Positions 8,124 to 17,287 of a stretch of DNA of 64,000 nucleotides are shown one piece after another. Location of the stretch: positions 1 to 64,000 of the forward strand of contig CALWAL010000004.1 in NCBI GenBank assembly GCA_944373145.1, given 5' to 3'. A program made the position numbers and the translations under genes. Numbering within the stretch: position 1 is the stretch's first letter; every line of letters starts with the position of its first letter. The DNA comes from an uncultured Bacilli bacterium (GTDB lineage Bacteria > Bacillota_I > Bacilli_A > RF39 > UBA660). Below the pieces are notes generated by a model. It was given only the letters and a program-made list of their open reading frames with translations. It was not told the origin of the DNA and made no database searches.

Positions 8124-8930
8124 ATGAAAAAATATAGTGAACAAGAGATTTTAGAAGCATATCGAGAATTTAACTCTGAACGTGATTGGGTTAGTTTAAA
8201 TGCCCATGATATTATTGCTTATGATTATTTAAAAAGTAACCAACCGTTATTACTATTTTTAAAAAGGCGCCCAATTTTCCCATTATATTTGTATTATTGT
8301 TTAAATAGTATAGTTAAAAAAGAAATATTTGATAGTCGAAACCAAGCAATTGCTGCCTATTGTAAAGAACGACAGATTATTTTTGATAAGTATGATGATA
8401 TAGAGTTATTATACAATTTAGGGATGAGACATTTACTATTACCATTAACGATTACAGAAATTAATGAAACATTAATAGGAACTGATACAAATCACTATCA
8501 AGAACTAATTGTCTCTTTAGCTAATCAATTAAGATTAAGCATGAAACATCAAGCACGATTTGGTATTATGGAATATTGTGCTTATTATTCAACTGATATT
8601 AGAAGATTAAAAAAATATCTTGATTGTCAACAATATTTTGATGATGATAGTCAATTAGTTTACGAATTTATAGCTGATTTGGAGTCTAAAAAGGAATTAG
8701 AATCTATTAATTATGATACACCAAAAGTTGAACCAAAACACGTTGTTAATAAGTTAACTTATGATGAAGATGCTTTGCGTGAAACGATATCTAATTTAAT
8801 GATTGCAAGATATCCAATATTATCTGGAACTTTAAGTTATGCTTATGTTTTGCATGAAAAGGGTCGATTAGAAAGTTTTAGCAAAGTAAAAGTTAAGGCT
8901 AAATTTGAACGTTTAACATCCCAAAAGTAA
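8124..8930 (+). CDS. Protein of unknown function behind the tandem RNA leader
   Basis: A 268-residue, mostly helical, apparently soluble protein with no signal peptide or membrane helix and no motif I recognise. AAGGAGG precedes ATG 8124. It is the first gene after the two terminator-bearing RNA elements. The ABC exporter genes begin 24 bp after its stop with no terminator between, so all four are probably one transcription unit. A TATAAT just after its stop (about 8935) could be an additional weak promoter. By position it could be a cytoplasmic partner of the exporter or an unrelated protein under the same control. Confidence 0.6.
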   Translation: MKKYSEQEILEAYREFNSERDWVSLNAHDIIAYDYLKSNQPLLLFLKRRPIFPLYLYYCLNSIVKKEIFDSRNQAIAAYCKERQIIFDKYDDIELLYNLGMRHLLLPLTITEINETLIGTDTNHYQELIVSLANQLRLSMKHQARFGIMEYCAYYSTDIRRLKKYLDCQQYFDDDSQLVYEFIADLESKKELESINYDTPKVEPKHVVNKLTYDEDALRETISNLMIARYPILSGTLSYAYVLHEKGRLESFSKVKVKAKFERLTSQK

Positions 8931-8954
8931 GATTATAATATAGGAGGTGATATT

Positions 8955-9935
8955 ATGAACGTGATTGAAGTTAAAAATTTGTCAAAAACATTTAAAGTAA
9001 AAATAAAGGAAAAGGGGTTGAAAGGAAGTTTAAAAAGTATTTTTAAGCAAAAATATAAAACCATTGATGCTGTAAAAGATATTAGCTTTGAAGTTGAAAA
9101 GGGAGAAATTATTGCTTTTATTGGTCCAAATGGAGCTGGCAAGAGTACTACAATTAAAATGTTAACAGGGATTCTATATGCTGATGAAGGTTCAATAGAA
9201 GTTTTAAAGATTAATCCAACTAAAGAGCGAAAAAGACTGGCTTATGAAATAGGGACAGTATTTGGGCAAAAAGAACAATTATGGATGCATTTAACACCAT
9301 ATGATAATTTTAAATTTTTTAGTGCTATTTACGATATTCCAGAACAAGTTGCTGAAAAAAGAATTGAAAAGTTAAAAATATTATTTGAATTGAATGATTT
9401 TATTGATACTCCAGTTCGAAATTTGAGTTTGGGACAAAGAATTAGATGTGAAATAGTGGCTTCTTTAATTCATGAACCCAAGGTTTTGTTCTTAGATGAG
9501 CCAACAATTGGTCTAGATCCTGTCGTAAAAGAAAACATTAGAACTTTAATTAAGAGAATGAATAAAGAATTAAAAACAACGATTTTCTTAACTAGTCATG
9601 ATGTTGGTGATATCGAAAAATTATGTAAACGTGTTATTATTATTAATCATGGTCGTATAGTTTTGGACGATTCAATGGAAAATTTAAAATATCATTATCT
9701 AAATAAAAAAATTATTGAAGTGAAGATGAAAGAAAAAGTTAATTTAGATGATGAAGAAGGAATTACTATTTTAAAAGATAAAGGTTATAATCTCAAAATT
9801 GAAGTTGATACGCAATATAAAAATGTTGCGGATGTCATTAAGTTGTTAGACCCAGATAAAATTATTGATATTAATATTTCTAATATACCGTTAGAAAATA
9901 TTATTAGTGCAATTTATAAAAATGAGGATAAATAA
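8955..9935 (+). CDS. ABC-2 type exporter ATP-binding protein
   Basis: A 326-residue ATPase with Walker A GPNGAGKST (about 57-65), signature LSLGQRIRCE (about 157), Walker B VLFLDEPTIGLD and H-loop LTSHD, followed by a C-terminal regulatory extension of about 90 residues. The N-terminus carries the insertion between strands (IKEKGLKGSLKSIFKQKYK) seen in ATPases paired with DUF990/ABC2_membrane_6 permeases, the family that includes proposed viologen and drug exporters. AGGAGGTG precedes the start. The stop overlaps the next start (TAATG). The substrate is unknown. Control by the upstream RNA elements is an inference. Confidence 0.88.
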   Translation: MNVIEVKNLSKTFKVKIKEKGLKGSLKSIFKQKYKTIDAVKDISFEVEKGEIIAFIGPNGAGKSTTIKMLTGILYADEGSIEVLKINPTKERKRLAYEIGTVFGQKEQLWMHLTPYDNFKFFSAIYDIPEQVAEKRIEKLKILFELNDFIDTPVRNLSLGQRIRCEIVASLIHEPKVLFLDEPTIGLDPVVKENIRTLIKRMNKELKTTIFLTSHDVGDIEKLCKRVIIINHGRIVLDDSMENLKYHYLNKKIIEVKMKEKVNLDDEEGITILKDKGYNLKIEVDTQYKNVADVIKLLDPDKIIDINISNIPLENIISAIYKNEDK

Positions 9936-10726
9936 TGCGAAAATATTTGTATATTTTTAAATCTAACTTAATGACAAATTTACAATATATTGGTAATATC
10001 ACTATTGGTTTTATCACTTATTTTGTAGTTATATTTATTTTTGCTAATTTATGGAAATACATTTATAGCGATCAGAGTAAATTGATTAATGGTTATAGTA
10101 TGGAACAAATGATTTGGTATGTTATTTTAACAGAAATTTTATGGTACGCAACGTCAGGTCGTAAATTGTGCAACAAAATATCTGATGATGTTAAAAGTGG
10201 TAATATTGCTTATAATTTAAATAAGCCTTACAATTATATCGGTTATGCTTTATTTTCACATATGGGTGAAGCAATCCTGAGAGGATTTCTATATACAATA
10301 GCAGGAGTAGTAATTGGATTGTTCTTATTAGGACCAATTGAAAACTTTGATTTAATTGCATTACCATTTATTATTTTATCTAGTATTCTAGCAACTGTGA
10401 TAAATGTTATACTTGTTATTTGTATTGGGTTAACTTCATTTTGGGTTGAGGATTCGGGACCATTTTATTGGATTTATAGTAAATTAATTTTGGTTTTTGG
10501 TACAATGTTTCCTATTGAATACTTTAAAGGAATAATTGAAGTTATTTTAAAATATAGCCCTGTTTATGTTACAACTTATGGTCCTGCTAAATTATTAGTT
10601 GATTTTAGTTATCAAAGCGTAATTAATATCTTTTTAGCGCAATTAATTTACCTATTTATTGCAGTTTTAATTTCTTTATTGATATATAGAAAGGGAGTGA
10701 GACAAATAAATGTTAATGGTGGTTAA
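9935..10726 (+). CDS. ABC-2 family permease subunit 1
   Basis: A 263-residue integral membrane protein with about six hydrophobic segments, the size and pattern of DUF990-type ABC-2 permeases. It is translationally coupled to the ATPase (one-base overlap) and overlaps the next permease by 17 bp, so the three form one exporter with two different membrane subunits. The assignment rests on topology and gene context as much as on residues. Confidence 0.8.
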   Translation: MRKYLYIFKSNLMTNLQYIGNITIGFITYFVVIFIFANLWKYIYSDQSKLINGYSMEQMIWYVILTEILWYATSGRKLCNKISDDVKSGNIAYNLNKPYNYIGYALFSHMGEAILRGFLYTIAGVVIGLFLLGPIENFDLIALPFIILSSILATVINVILVICIGLTSFWVEDSGPFYWIYSKLILVFGTMFPIEYFKGIIEVILKYSPVYVTTYGPAKLLVDFSYQSVINIFLAQLIYLFIAVLISLLIYRKGVRQINVNGG

Positions 10727-11504
10727 AAATCAGATAAGATGTACTCTTTTAGCGCTTAAATATGGCATCATGAAAGAAATGCTTAATCGTACTAGTTTTA
10801 TATCAAATGTTTTATTTATGATTTTAAATAATGCTTCTATGCTAATACAATGGTTAGTTTTATATTCTTTAAAAGATAATATTGGAGGATATAGTTTTAA
10901 AGAAGTTATGTTACTATGGGGATTAGCTGCTTCAACTTATGGTGTTTCTAGAGCTTTCTTTGCTAGTGCTTTTAAATTATCGGATACAATTAATAAAGGT
11001 AAGTTAGATGCTTTTCTTGTTCAGCCAAAAAGCGTTTTATTAAATGCCATAACTACTCATGTCTCATCTTCAGCTTTTGGCGATATTATTTTTGGTTTTG
11101 CCATGGTTTTCTTTTATGGCTTTAGTTTAAGAGTTTTCCTTTTGTTTTTTCTTTTTACAGTAACAGGAGGATTAATTTTAGTATCAATAGCAATCATACT
11201 GGGTAGTTTAGCTTTTTTCTTAGAAAATTCTGAGATAATATCTGATAATGGAAATAATTTGATGGTTCATTTTGCAACTTACCCAGATGGAATATTTAAA
11301 GGGGTTACTAAAATTTTGCTCTTTACATTAGTGCCGGTTGGTTTAGCTAACTATCTTCCAATTCAGGCAATTATTGAGTTCAATATAACTAAAATAGTTT
11401 TTGTTTTATTAGTAACTAGTTTTATTGTTTTTTTAGCTAATCTTGTTTTTAAAATTGGTTTAAAAAAATATGCTTCAACAAATTTGATGAGTGCTCGCGT
11501 ATAA
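10710..11504 (+). CDS. ABC-2 family permease subunit 2
   Basis: A 264-residue membrane protein with about six transmembrane segments, a partner of the preceding permease. The start is inside the end of the upstream gene; GGGAGTG lies upstream and ATG 10716 is a close alternative. The C-terminal half keeps the ABC2_membrane_6 pattern (ENSEIISDNGNNLMVHFATYPDGIFKG), where a YP.-IF segment is typical of this family. A strong terminator follows. Confidence 0.8.
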   Translation: MLMVVKNQIRCTLLALKYGIMKEMLNRTSFISNVLFMILNNASMLIQWLVLYSLKDNIGGYSFKEVMLLWGLAASTYGVSRAFFASAFKLSDTINKGKLDAFLVQPKSVLLNAITTHVSSSAFGDIIFGFAMVFFYGFSLRVFLLFFLFTVTGGLILVSIAIILGSLAFFLENSEIISDNGNNLMVHFATYPDGIFKGVTKILLFTLVPVGLANYLPIQAIIEFNITKIVFVLLVTSFIVFLANLVFKIGLKKYASTNLMSARV

Positions 11505-11528
11505 AGATAGATTTATTCTATCTTTTTT
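11503..11528 (+). terminator. Intrinsic terminator of the exporter operon
   Basis: AAGATAGA / TCTATCTT with a TTTAT loop and six T residues. The core hairpin is repeated at 13304-13332. Confidence 0.85.
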
Positions 11529-11536
11529 GTTATAAT
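11528..11536 (+). promoter_or_regulatory. Extended -10 promoter abutting the terminator
   Basis: TGTTATAAT begins in the terminator T-tract; TAGGAG and ATG 11562 follow closely. Confidence 0.65.
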
Positions 11537-11561
11537 TGTAAAAGAATAGGAGTGTTGTTAA

Positions 11562-13310
11562 ATGCTTAGACCAAAATCAACAAATAATAGCGAGCCATTA
11601 CTTAACAGTAATAATAGTGATGAATTGAATAAGCATAAATATGCGAATGAAAATTACAACCAACATGGTGAATATGATCCTAATTTTAACGCTGGATTAA
11701 GTAGCTATGATAAAGATAGTGTAATTGAAGATAAAAATGAAAAAACGTCAGTTTTTATCAAAAATCCTCTTTTACAAACGCAAGCGGAGATTAATCATAA
11801 AAAGAAGGTAAAAAAATTTTTGATTATTTTAAGTTGTTTATTAAGTGCTATTGTTTTAATAGCTGTTTTAACTTTAATTTTAAAAAAATTGGATAAAAAA
11901 CAAACTTTAACTTTTGAGAATTTAAATGACACTGACTCTTTTTTCCTTCGTAATGAAATAGGTTACTATGCTATGTTTAATGAGGATGGTAAACAGCTAA
12001 CTAATTTTGACTTTAAAACAGTAGGATCATTTTTTGGCGGAGTTGCTAAAGTTACAACTATAGATGGTAAGTCTGCTTTAATTAAAGATGATGGCCGTTA
12101 TTTAATAGAACCTAATGAAAATAATATATATGGTAGTTATAGTTTGTTTCAAGTTAATGATAATGGTAATTATGAGGTTTACAGTTTTAATGGCAAAGTT
12201 ATTGCCAGTGGGCCTAATTTAGATATCGATAATTATGCGTATGGATCTTTATTTACGATAAAAAAAGATAATAATATCGAAGTTTTTAATTACGCAGGAT
12301 ACAGTTTAGGTTTTTTACCATCAGATGATTATTATAGTTATTATAGTTATGATGGTAGTTATGTTACTTTGATTAATGATAAAAAGACAATTTTATATAA
12401 TATTGATAAGCCTGAAAAAGTTTTAGAATTAGATGGACAATATTGTTTATTTGATACGAGTGATACTACGGTTATTTTATCTAGTTGTGGTACTAACCAA
12501 GAAAAACTATATAAAGTTATTCAAAATGGTAAAGAGGTATATACAATTAATTCTAGTGAGCAATTTCTATCTTTAACCGATGATGGAGCAGTATTCATGC
12601 GTGAACGCCAAAGTGAGTACTATAAACTATTGGATGAGAAAGGCAATGTTTATATTGATGATATTATTGGTTATCAAAGTGGAAAAGACTATATTGTTGA
12701 ATTTGATAATCGTTTAATGTTTTATCATAATGGTCAAAGAAAAAACATTGTTGATTGTGCATCTTATTATCAGGTAGCAAAAGATGGGCTATATATCATT
12801 AAAGTTGATAGGTATGCAGATGGTTGTCGTAGTGATGTAAATAATCGTTATACTTATTATGATTTAGATGGTAATCCAAAATCAGATAGTTTTTATGCAG
12901 CAGGACGCTTTAATGAAGGAAATAGAGCGATTGTAAGCACAGATGAGTTAGAAAATTATGTGATTAATGATTCGTTTGAGGTATTAGGCGAAGCACATTA
13001 TTCAATGCGCGCTGTTGGCAATTTATACATTGTTTGGGATGAAAAGCATAATCAGGCTTTAATAGATATGAATGCCAAAGTTTTAGAAGCAACTGTTTTA
13101 AGTTATAAATCATATGGTTCATCGTCTGATGACGAAAGTTATATTATTGTGGAAGTAAAAAAAGGAGAACATATTTTATATAATTCTAAAAGTGGTGAAA
13201 AGATTAAGACAATAAAAGGTGATGAGATTGAAACCTATATGCATTATTTTATGGTCGATGGTAAGTATTTTTCATATCGAACTGGCAATCAGTTTTATCC
13301 TAAAAATTAG
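11562..13310 (+). CDS. Membrane-anchored protein with WG-repeat-like ectodomain
   Basis: A 582-residue protein: about 85 polar residues (cytoplasmic), one transmembrane helix near residues 86-108 (KFLIILSCLLSAIVLIAVLTLIL), and an extracytoplasmic region of about 470 residues. The ectodomain contains degenerate repeats around aromatic/glycine motifs (YYAMFNEDGKQL, GGVAKVTTIDGKSALIKDDG, YTYYDLDGNP) resembling WG repeats or a beta-propeller. No catalytic motif was seen. It is transcribed alone between twin hairpins. The function is unknown; a surface-exposed binding scaffold is a reasonable guess. Confidence 0.6.
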   Translation: MLRPKSTNNSEPLLNSNNSDELNKHKYANENYNQHGEYDPNFNAGLSSYDKDSVIEDKNEKTSVFIKNPLLQTQAEINHKKKVKKFLIILSCLLSAIVLIAVLTLILKKLDKKQTLTFENLNDTDSFFLRNEIGYYAMFNEDGKQLTNFDFKTVGSFFGGVAKVTTIDGKSALIKDDGRYLIEPNENNIYGSYSLFQVNDNGNYEVYSFNGKVIASGPNLDIDNYAYGSLFTIKKDNNIEVFNYAGYSLGFLPSDDYYSYYSYDGSYVTLINDKKTILYNIDKPEKVLELDGQYCLFDTSDTTVILSSCGTNQEKLYKVIQNGKEVYTINSSEQFLSLTDDGAVFMRERQSEYYKLLDEKGNVYIDDIIGYQSGKDYIVEFDNRLMFYHNGQRKNIVDCASYYQVAKDGLYIIKVDRYADGCRSDVNNRYTYYDLDGNPKSDSFYAAGRFNEGNRAIVSTDELENYVINDSFEVLGEAHYSMRAVGNLYIVWDEKHNQALIDMNAKVLEATVLSYKSYGSSSDDESYIIVEVKKGEHILYNSKSGEKIKTIKGDEIETYMHYFMVDGKYFSYRTGNQFYPKN

Positions 13311-13332
13311 ATAGATTTATTCTATCTAATTT
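13304..13332 (+). terminator. Intrinsic terminator, twin of 11503-11528
   Basis: Perfect 12-bp stem AAATTAGATAGA / TCTATCTAATTT with a TTTAT loop. The following T-tract is short (TTTG), so termination may be partial. Confidence 0.7.
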
Positions 13333-13340
13333 GTTATAAT
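13332..13340 (+). promoter_or_regulatory. Extended -10 promoter of obgE
   Basis: TGTTATAAT directly after the hairpin stem, 23 nt before the start codon. Confidence 0.65.
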
Positions 13341-13362
13341 ATGAAACGCAAGGAGTGATAGT

Positions 13363-14643
13363 ATGTTTATTGACGAAGTCAAGATAGAAGTTCAAGCAGG
13401 AAATGGTGGCAATGGTTGTTTAGCATTTAGACGTGAAAAATTTATTGAAATGGGGGGGCCATTTGGAGGTAATGGTGGTCACGGCGGTAATGTTGTTTTT
13501 GAAGTAGATGAAGGGCTGAACACTTTAATTGATCTTCGTTATAGCAAAAAATATCGCGCCAAAAACGGAGAACATGGTCAGGGCAAAGGAATGCACGGAA
13601 AAAACGCGCCAGATTTAATTATTAAAGTACCACCAGGAACTGTTGTCACTGATACAGAAACAGGCTTTATTTTGGGAGATTTAACGAAAAAAGGAGATTC
13701 TTTAATAGTAGCGCAAGGTGGGCGTGGAGGCCGAGGAAATATGGCTTTTGCAACTCGTACTAACACCGCCCCAGATTTTTGTGAAAATGGTGAGCCAGGT
13801 GAGCAAAAAATTTTAAAGGTGGAATTGAAATTATTAGCTGATGTAGGTCTTGTTGGAATGCCTAGCGTTGGTAAATCGACAATTATTTCACAAATTTCGG
13901 CGGCTAAACCTAAAATAGCTGCTTATCATTTTACAACACTAAGCCCTAACTTAGGGGTTGTTAAAACTAAAGATAATCGTTCATTTGTGGTTGCGGATTT
14001 ACCGGGATTAATTGCAGGTGCTTCATTAGGTGAAGGATTAGGGGATAAATTTTTAAAGCATATTGAAAGAACGAGAGTTATTGCGCATGTTATTGATATG
14101 AGTGGTTTTGAAGGACGTGATCCTTATGATGATTACATTATAATTAACAAAGAGTTAGAAACCTTTAATGCTAAAATCATGGAAAAGCCACAAATAATAA
14201 TTGCTAATAAGATGGATATTGATACCTCTAAAGAAAATTTAGAAAAATTTAAAAATAAATTATCAAAAGATATACCGATTTATGAAGTAAGTGCTATTAA
14301 AGGAGAGGGATTTGATCAAGTTTTAGTAGCTCTTGCTGATATGTTAGATAAGATTGAAAAACAGCCATTGTACGAGGATGAAAAATTTGAAAGTCATGTT
14401 CTATATAAATTTAAAGCGGAACAACCGTTTAAAGTTATTAAGGAAGCGGAGCATGTTTATCGGATTAAGGGTGAAGAAATTGAGCGTATTTATAAAATGA
14501 CATGGTTTGTTACGGATGAAGCTTTTCTACGCTTTTCTAATAAATTACGTAAATTAGGAATTGATGATAAATTAAAAGAAATGGGTATTCAAAATGGTGA
14601 TACTGTTAAACTTTTAGATTATGAATTTGAATATCGAGAATAA
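13363..14643 (+). CDS. obgE: GTPase ObgE/CgtA
   Basis: A 426-residue essential GTPase that binds the 50S subunit and ppGpp and links ribosome maturation with stress and sporulation. The order is: glycine-rich Obg fold (residues 1-158, GGNGGHGGNVVF and similar), G domain with G1 GMPSVGKST (about 165-173), switch II DLPGLI and the NKMD motif, and a C-terminal OCT domain typical of Firmicutes. AAGGAGTG precedes ATG 13363. It is monocistronic here, without the usual rplU-rpmA neighbours. Confidence 0.97.
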   Translation: MFIDEVKIEVQAGNGGNGCLAFRREKFIEMGGPFGGNGGHGGNVVFEVDEGLNTLIDLRYSKKYRAKNGEHGQGKGMHGKNAPDLIIKVPPGTVVTDTETGFILGDLTKKGDSLIVAQGGRGGRGNMAFATRTNTAPDFCENGEPGEQKILKVELKLLADVGLVGMPSVGKSTIISQISAAKPKIAAYHFTTLSPNLGVVKTKDNRSFVVADLPGLIAGASLGEGLGDKFLKHIERTRVIAHVIDMSGFEGRDPYDDYIIINKELETFNAKIMEKPQIIIANKMDIDTSKENLEKFKNKLSKDIPIYEVSAIKGEGFDQVLVALADMLDKIEKQPLYEDEKFESHVLYKFKAEQPFKVIKEAEHVYRIKGEEIERIYKMTWFVTDEAFLRFSNKLRKLGIDDKLKEMGIQNGDTVKLLDYEFEYRE

Positions 14644-14667
14644 GTCGCAAATCAACGACTTTTTTTC
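14643..14667 (+). terminator. Intrinsic terminator of obgE
   Basis: AGTCG / CGACT stem followed by T7. Confidence 0.8.
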
Positions 14668-14674
14668 TTATATT

Positions 14675-14683
14675 TGTTATAAT
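14675..14683 (+). promoter_or_regulatory. Extended -10 promoter of the two-component operon
   Basis: TGTTATAAT between the terminator and ATG 14700. Confidence 0.6.
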
Positions 14684-14699
14684 AAAGTTAGGTGATGAT

Positions 14700-15356
14700 A
14701 TGGCAAAAATACTGTTAGTAGAAGATAATGAGATAATCATCAAAGGACTTAAATATTCTTTAAAATCGGAAGGGTTAGAAGTTATAGTTGCTAATAATTT
14801 ATCTGAGATAAAAATTATAGATGATATAGTTTTAATTATTTTAGATATTTCTTTACCAGATGGTAATGGGATAGAAGCTTTTAAAGATATTCGTGTAAAA
14901 TATACTATACCAGTTATCTTTTTAACTGCTATTGATGATGAAGACACAATTGTGAAATGCTTTGAACTAGGAGCTGATGATTATATAACGAAACCTTTTC
15001 GAACAAGGGAACTCATTTCAAGAATTAATAGATTATTAAAAAAGCAAAAGGATAATTCTTTAATCTACAAAAATATTAAAATATATTTGGATAGTGCTAA
15101 AGTGTTTAAGAATGAAAAAGAAATATTTTTTACGCCGTTAGAATACAAAATATTATTGATGTTTTTAAGTAATATAAATAAAATTATTACTCGAGAACAA
15201 ATTCTTGATAAAATTTATGATATGTCAGGTAATTTTGTTAATGATAATACTTTAACAGTTTATATTAAAAGAATACGTTCAAAAATTGGAGAAGATATTA
15301 TTAAAACGATTAAAGGCATTGGGTATAGAGTTGATGATGAAACAAGTTCGTTTTAA
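14700..15356 (+). CDS. OmpR-family response regulator
   Basis: A 218-residue two-domain regulator. The receiver domain (1-120) has the acidic pocket VEDN (8-11), phospho-acceptor D49 in LIILDISLPDG, and the conserved lysine in DYITKPF. The C-terminal winged helix (about 125-215) ends in the typical TIKGIGYRV. It overlaps the sensor kinase gene by about 20 bp and is followed by an ABC transporter. The system likely controls that transporter, as in antimicrobial-peptide or lipid-stress modules. The stimulus is not deducible. Confidence 0.93.
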   Translation: MAKILLVEDNEIIIKGLKYSLKSEGLEVIVANNLSEIKIIDDIVLIILDISLPDGNGIEAFKDIRVKYTIPVIFLTAIDDEDTIVKCFELGADDYITKPFRTRELISRINRLLKKQKDNSLIYKNIKIYLDSAKVFKNEKEIFFTPLEYKILLMFLSNINKIITREQILDKIYDMSGNFVNDNTLTVYIKRIRSKIGEDIIKTIKGIGYRVDDETSSF

Positions 15357-16551
15357 ACAATATTTAAAATTATTTTTCATTTATTTACTAATTTTAGTTG
15401 TATCTTTTACTTTCGTTGCTTGTTATAGTCGTTATCAAACAAAAAAATTAACTATCTCTATTAATAATTGGGTTGGAAATGTTGTAACCCATTTAGAATC
15501 AAAGTATCCAAATATTAGTATGGAAGAAATCATTAGCCTTTTAAATGCGGAAGATTCTTCAAATGAACTTTTGAAAGAACTAGGAATAAATAGTGATAAT
15601 GTTGCAATTTTGGGGTTGAAATCAGCTAATTATCAGTTTTTATTACTTGGTATTTCTTCAATTTTATTTTTTTCAATTTTTGTTATCATTGGTATCATTT
15701 ATTATCAAAGAAAAAAGAATAAGACAATTAAGGAAATTACCAATTTTGTTAAAGCTATTAACCAAAATGATTATTCATTACAAATTGAAAAAAATGGTGA
15801 AGGAGAATTGTACATTTTAAAAAGTGAATTGTATAAAATAATGGTTAAATTAAAAGAAGAAAATTTTCATATTCTAAAAGAAAAAGAAGCTTTAAAAAAC
15901 TCAGTTGAAGATATTTCTCATCAGTTGAAAACTCCACTGACTTCTATCCGTATTTTATTAGATAGTCTAGAAAATGAACAGATGGATCCGCAACTCAAAA
16001 AAGAATTTTTACGTGACATTGATAAACAAACAGAAAATATGCAATCTTTAATTGTTACTTTGCTTAAGTTAGCACGCTTTGATGTTGGCGTTGTAAAAAT
16101 GAAAAAAGAACCAATAAATTTAAACGATTTATTGGAGAATGTTAAAGATAATTTAGCTATTTTACTCGATCTAAAAAATCAAGAGATTGTGATTAATGGT
16201 AAGAAAGATATTTTTTTAATTGGTGATTATTTTTGGCTACTAGAAGCTTTTACGAACATTGCTAAAAATGGTTTAGAACATTCTGATGAAAACACTAAAC
16301 TATTAATTAAATATGATTCCAATCCTTTAATGACAAAAATTGTTATTCAAGATGGAGGAGCTGGTATTTCCTTGGAAGATCAAAAACATATTTTTGAACG
16401 TTTTTATAAAAGTAAGAATGCTAATCATAACGGTTTTGGTATTGGTTTATCTCTTGCTAAAACAATTATTGAGCAGAATAATGGTTATATTAAATGTCGA
16501 AGTGAGGTTGGAAAGGGAACAACTTTTGAAATAAAAATTTTAAAAAAATAA
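15334..16551 (+). CDS. Sensor histidine kinase
   Basis: A 405-residue membrane kinase. ATG 15334 (or 15337) is preferred over the longer frame because it gives an N-terminus just before the first membrane helix (YLKLFFIYLLILVVSFTFVA) and a normal overlap with the regulator gene. A second helix lies near residues 107-129, leaving an external loop of about 70 residues. HisKA has its phospho-acceptor H196 in DISHQLKTPLTS. The HATPase domain has N-box NIAKNGLEH, G1 DGGAGI and G2 GFGIGLSLAKTI. Its external sensor loop is longer than that of the intramembrane-sensing BceS type. Confidence 0.92.
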   Translation: MMKQVRFKQYLKLFFIYLLILVVSFTFVACYSRYQTKKLTISINNWVGNVVTHLESKYPNISMEEIISLLNAEDSSNELLKELGINSDNVAILGLKSANYQFLLLGISSILFFSIFVIIGIIYYQRKKNKTIKEITNFVKAINQNDYSLQIEKNGEGELYILKSELYKIMVKLKEENFHILKEKEALKNSVEDISHQLKTPLTSIRILLDSLENEQMDPQLKKEFLRDIDKQTENMQSLIVTLLKLARFDVGVVKMKKEPINLNDLLENVKDNLAILLDLKNQEIVINGKKDIFLIGDYFWLLEAFTNIAKNGLEHSDENTKLLIKYDSNPLMTKIVIQDGGAGISLEDQKHIFERFYKSKNANHNGFGIGLSLAKTIIEQNNGYIKCRSEVGKGTTFEIKILKK

Positions 16552-16608
16552 ATAATAGTCATTTTAAAGTCACTTTACTTTTATACAATAGTACTGTGGA
16601 GGGATAAA

Positions 16609-17286
16609 ATGGAAATTTTAAGAGTAGAAAATTTAAGAAAAATATATGGAAAAGGTGAAAATCAAATCAATGCAGTTGACGATGTTTCATTTTCTGTTGA
16701 AAAAGGGGAATTTATTGCGATTGTCGGTTCAAGTGGTAGTGGAAAGAGTACTTTGCTGCATCTTTTAGGAGGTGTTGATCGACCAACTAGTGGTAAGGTA
16801 TATATTGATGGTAAAGATATTTATTCTTTAAGTAATGATAATTTAGCTATCTTTCGTCGTCGACAAGTTGGTCTTATTTATCAATTTTATAATTTGATTC
16901 CAATTTTAAATGTTGAAGAAAATATTACTTTACCTTGTCGTTTAGATGGAGTCTATGTTGATTCTAAAAGATTGAATGAAATTTTAGATACATTATGTCT
17001 TACCAAGCGGGTTAAACATTTACCTAATGAATTATCTGGTGGACAACAACAAAGAGTATCGATTGGGCGAGCTTTGATTAACAATCCAGCAATTGTTTTA
17101 GCGGACGAACCAACAGGCAATCTAGATTCAAAAGCAAGTGAAGAAATTTTGGAATTGCTAAAAATATCAAATAAAAAATATAAACAAACAATTATTATGA
17201 TTACTCATGATTTGGAACTAGCCGCTGCAGCCGACCGCATTATTACCATTGAGGATGGCCGTATTATTAGGGATGAGAGGAATTAA
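16609..17286 (+). CDS. ABC transporter ATP-binding protein (MacB/LolD-type)
   Basis: A 225-residue ATPase with Walker A GSSGSGKST (about 40-48), signature LSGGQQQR (about 142), Walker B IVLADEPTGNLD and H-loop MITHD. Together these are typical of ATPases that drive FtsX-like permeases. GGAGGGA precedes ATG 16609. One base separates its stop from the permease start, and it lies 57 bp after the kinase gene, so the four genes form a regulator-kinase-ATPase-permease cassette. A possible weak promoter (TTTACT ... TACAAT) lies in the 57-bp gap. Confidence 0.93.
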   Translation: MEILRVENLRKIYGKGENQINAVDDVSFSVEKGEFIAIVGSSGSGKSTLLHLLGGVDRPTSGKVYIDGKDIYSLSNDNLAIFRRRQVGLIYQFYNLIPILNVEENITLPCRLDGVYVDSKRLNEILDTLCLTKRVKHLPNELSGGQQQRVSIGRALINNPAIVLADEPTGNLDSKASEEILELLKISNKKYKQTIIMITHDLELAAAADRIITIEDGRIIRDERN

Positions 17287-17287
17287 A

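Noticed and set aside
14606..14947. Minus-strand frame of 113 codons opposite the response regulator
   Set aside because: It is antisense to a well-supported gene, has no SD, and its residues follow the sense codon pattern.
17249..17287. Longer start for the FtsX-like permease
   Set aside because: It would begin inside the ATPase coding region and has no SD; ATG 17288 follows GAGAGGAAT.
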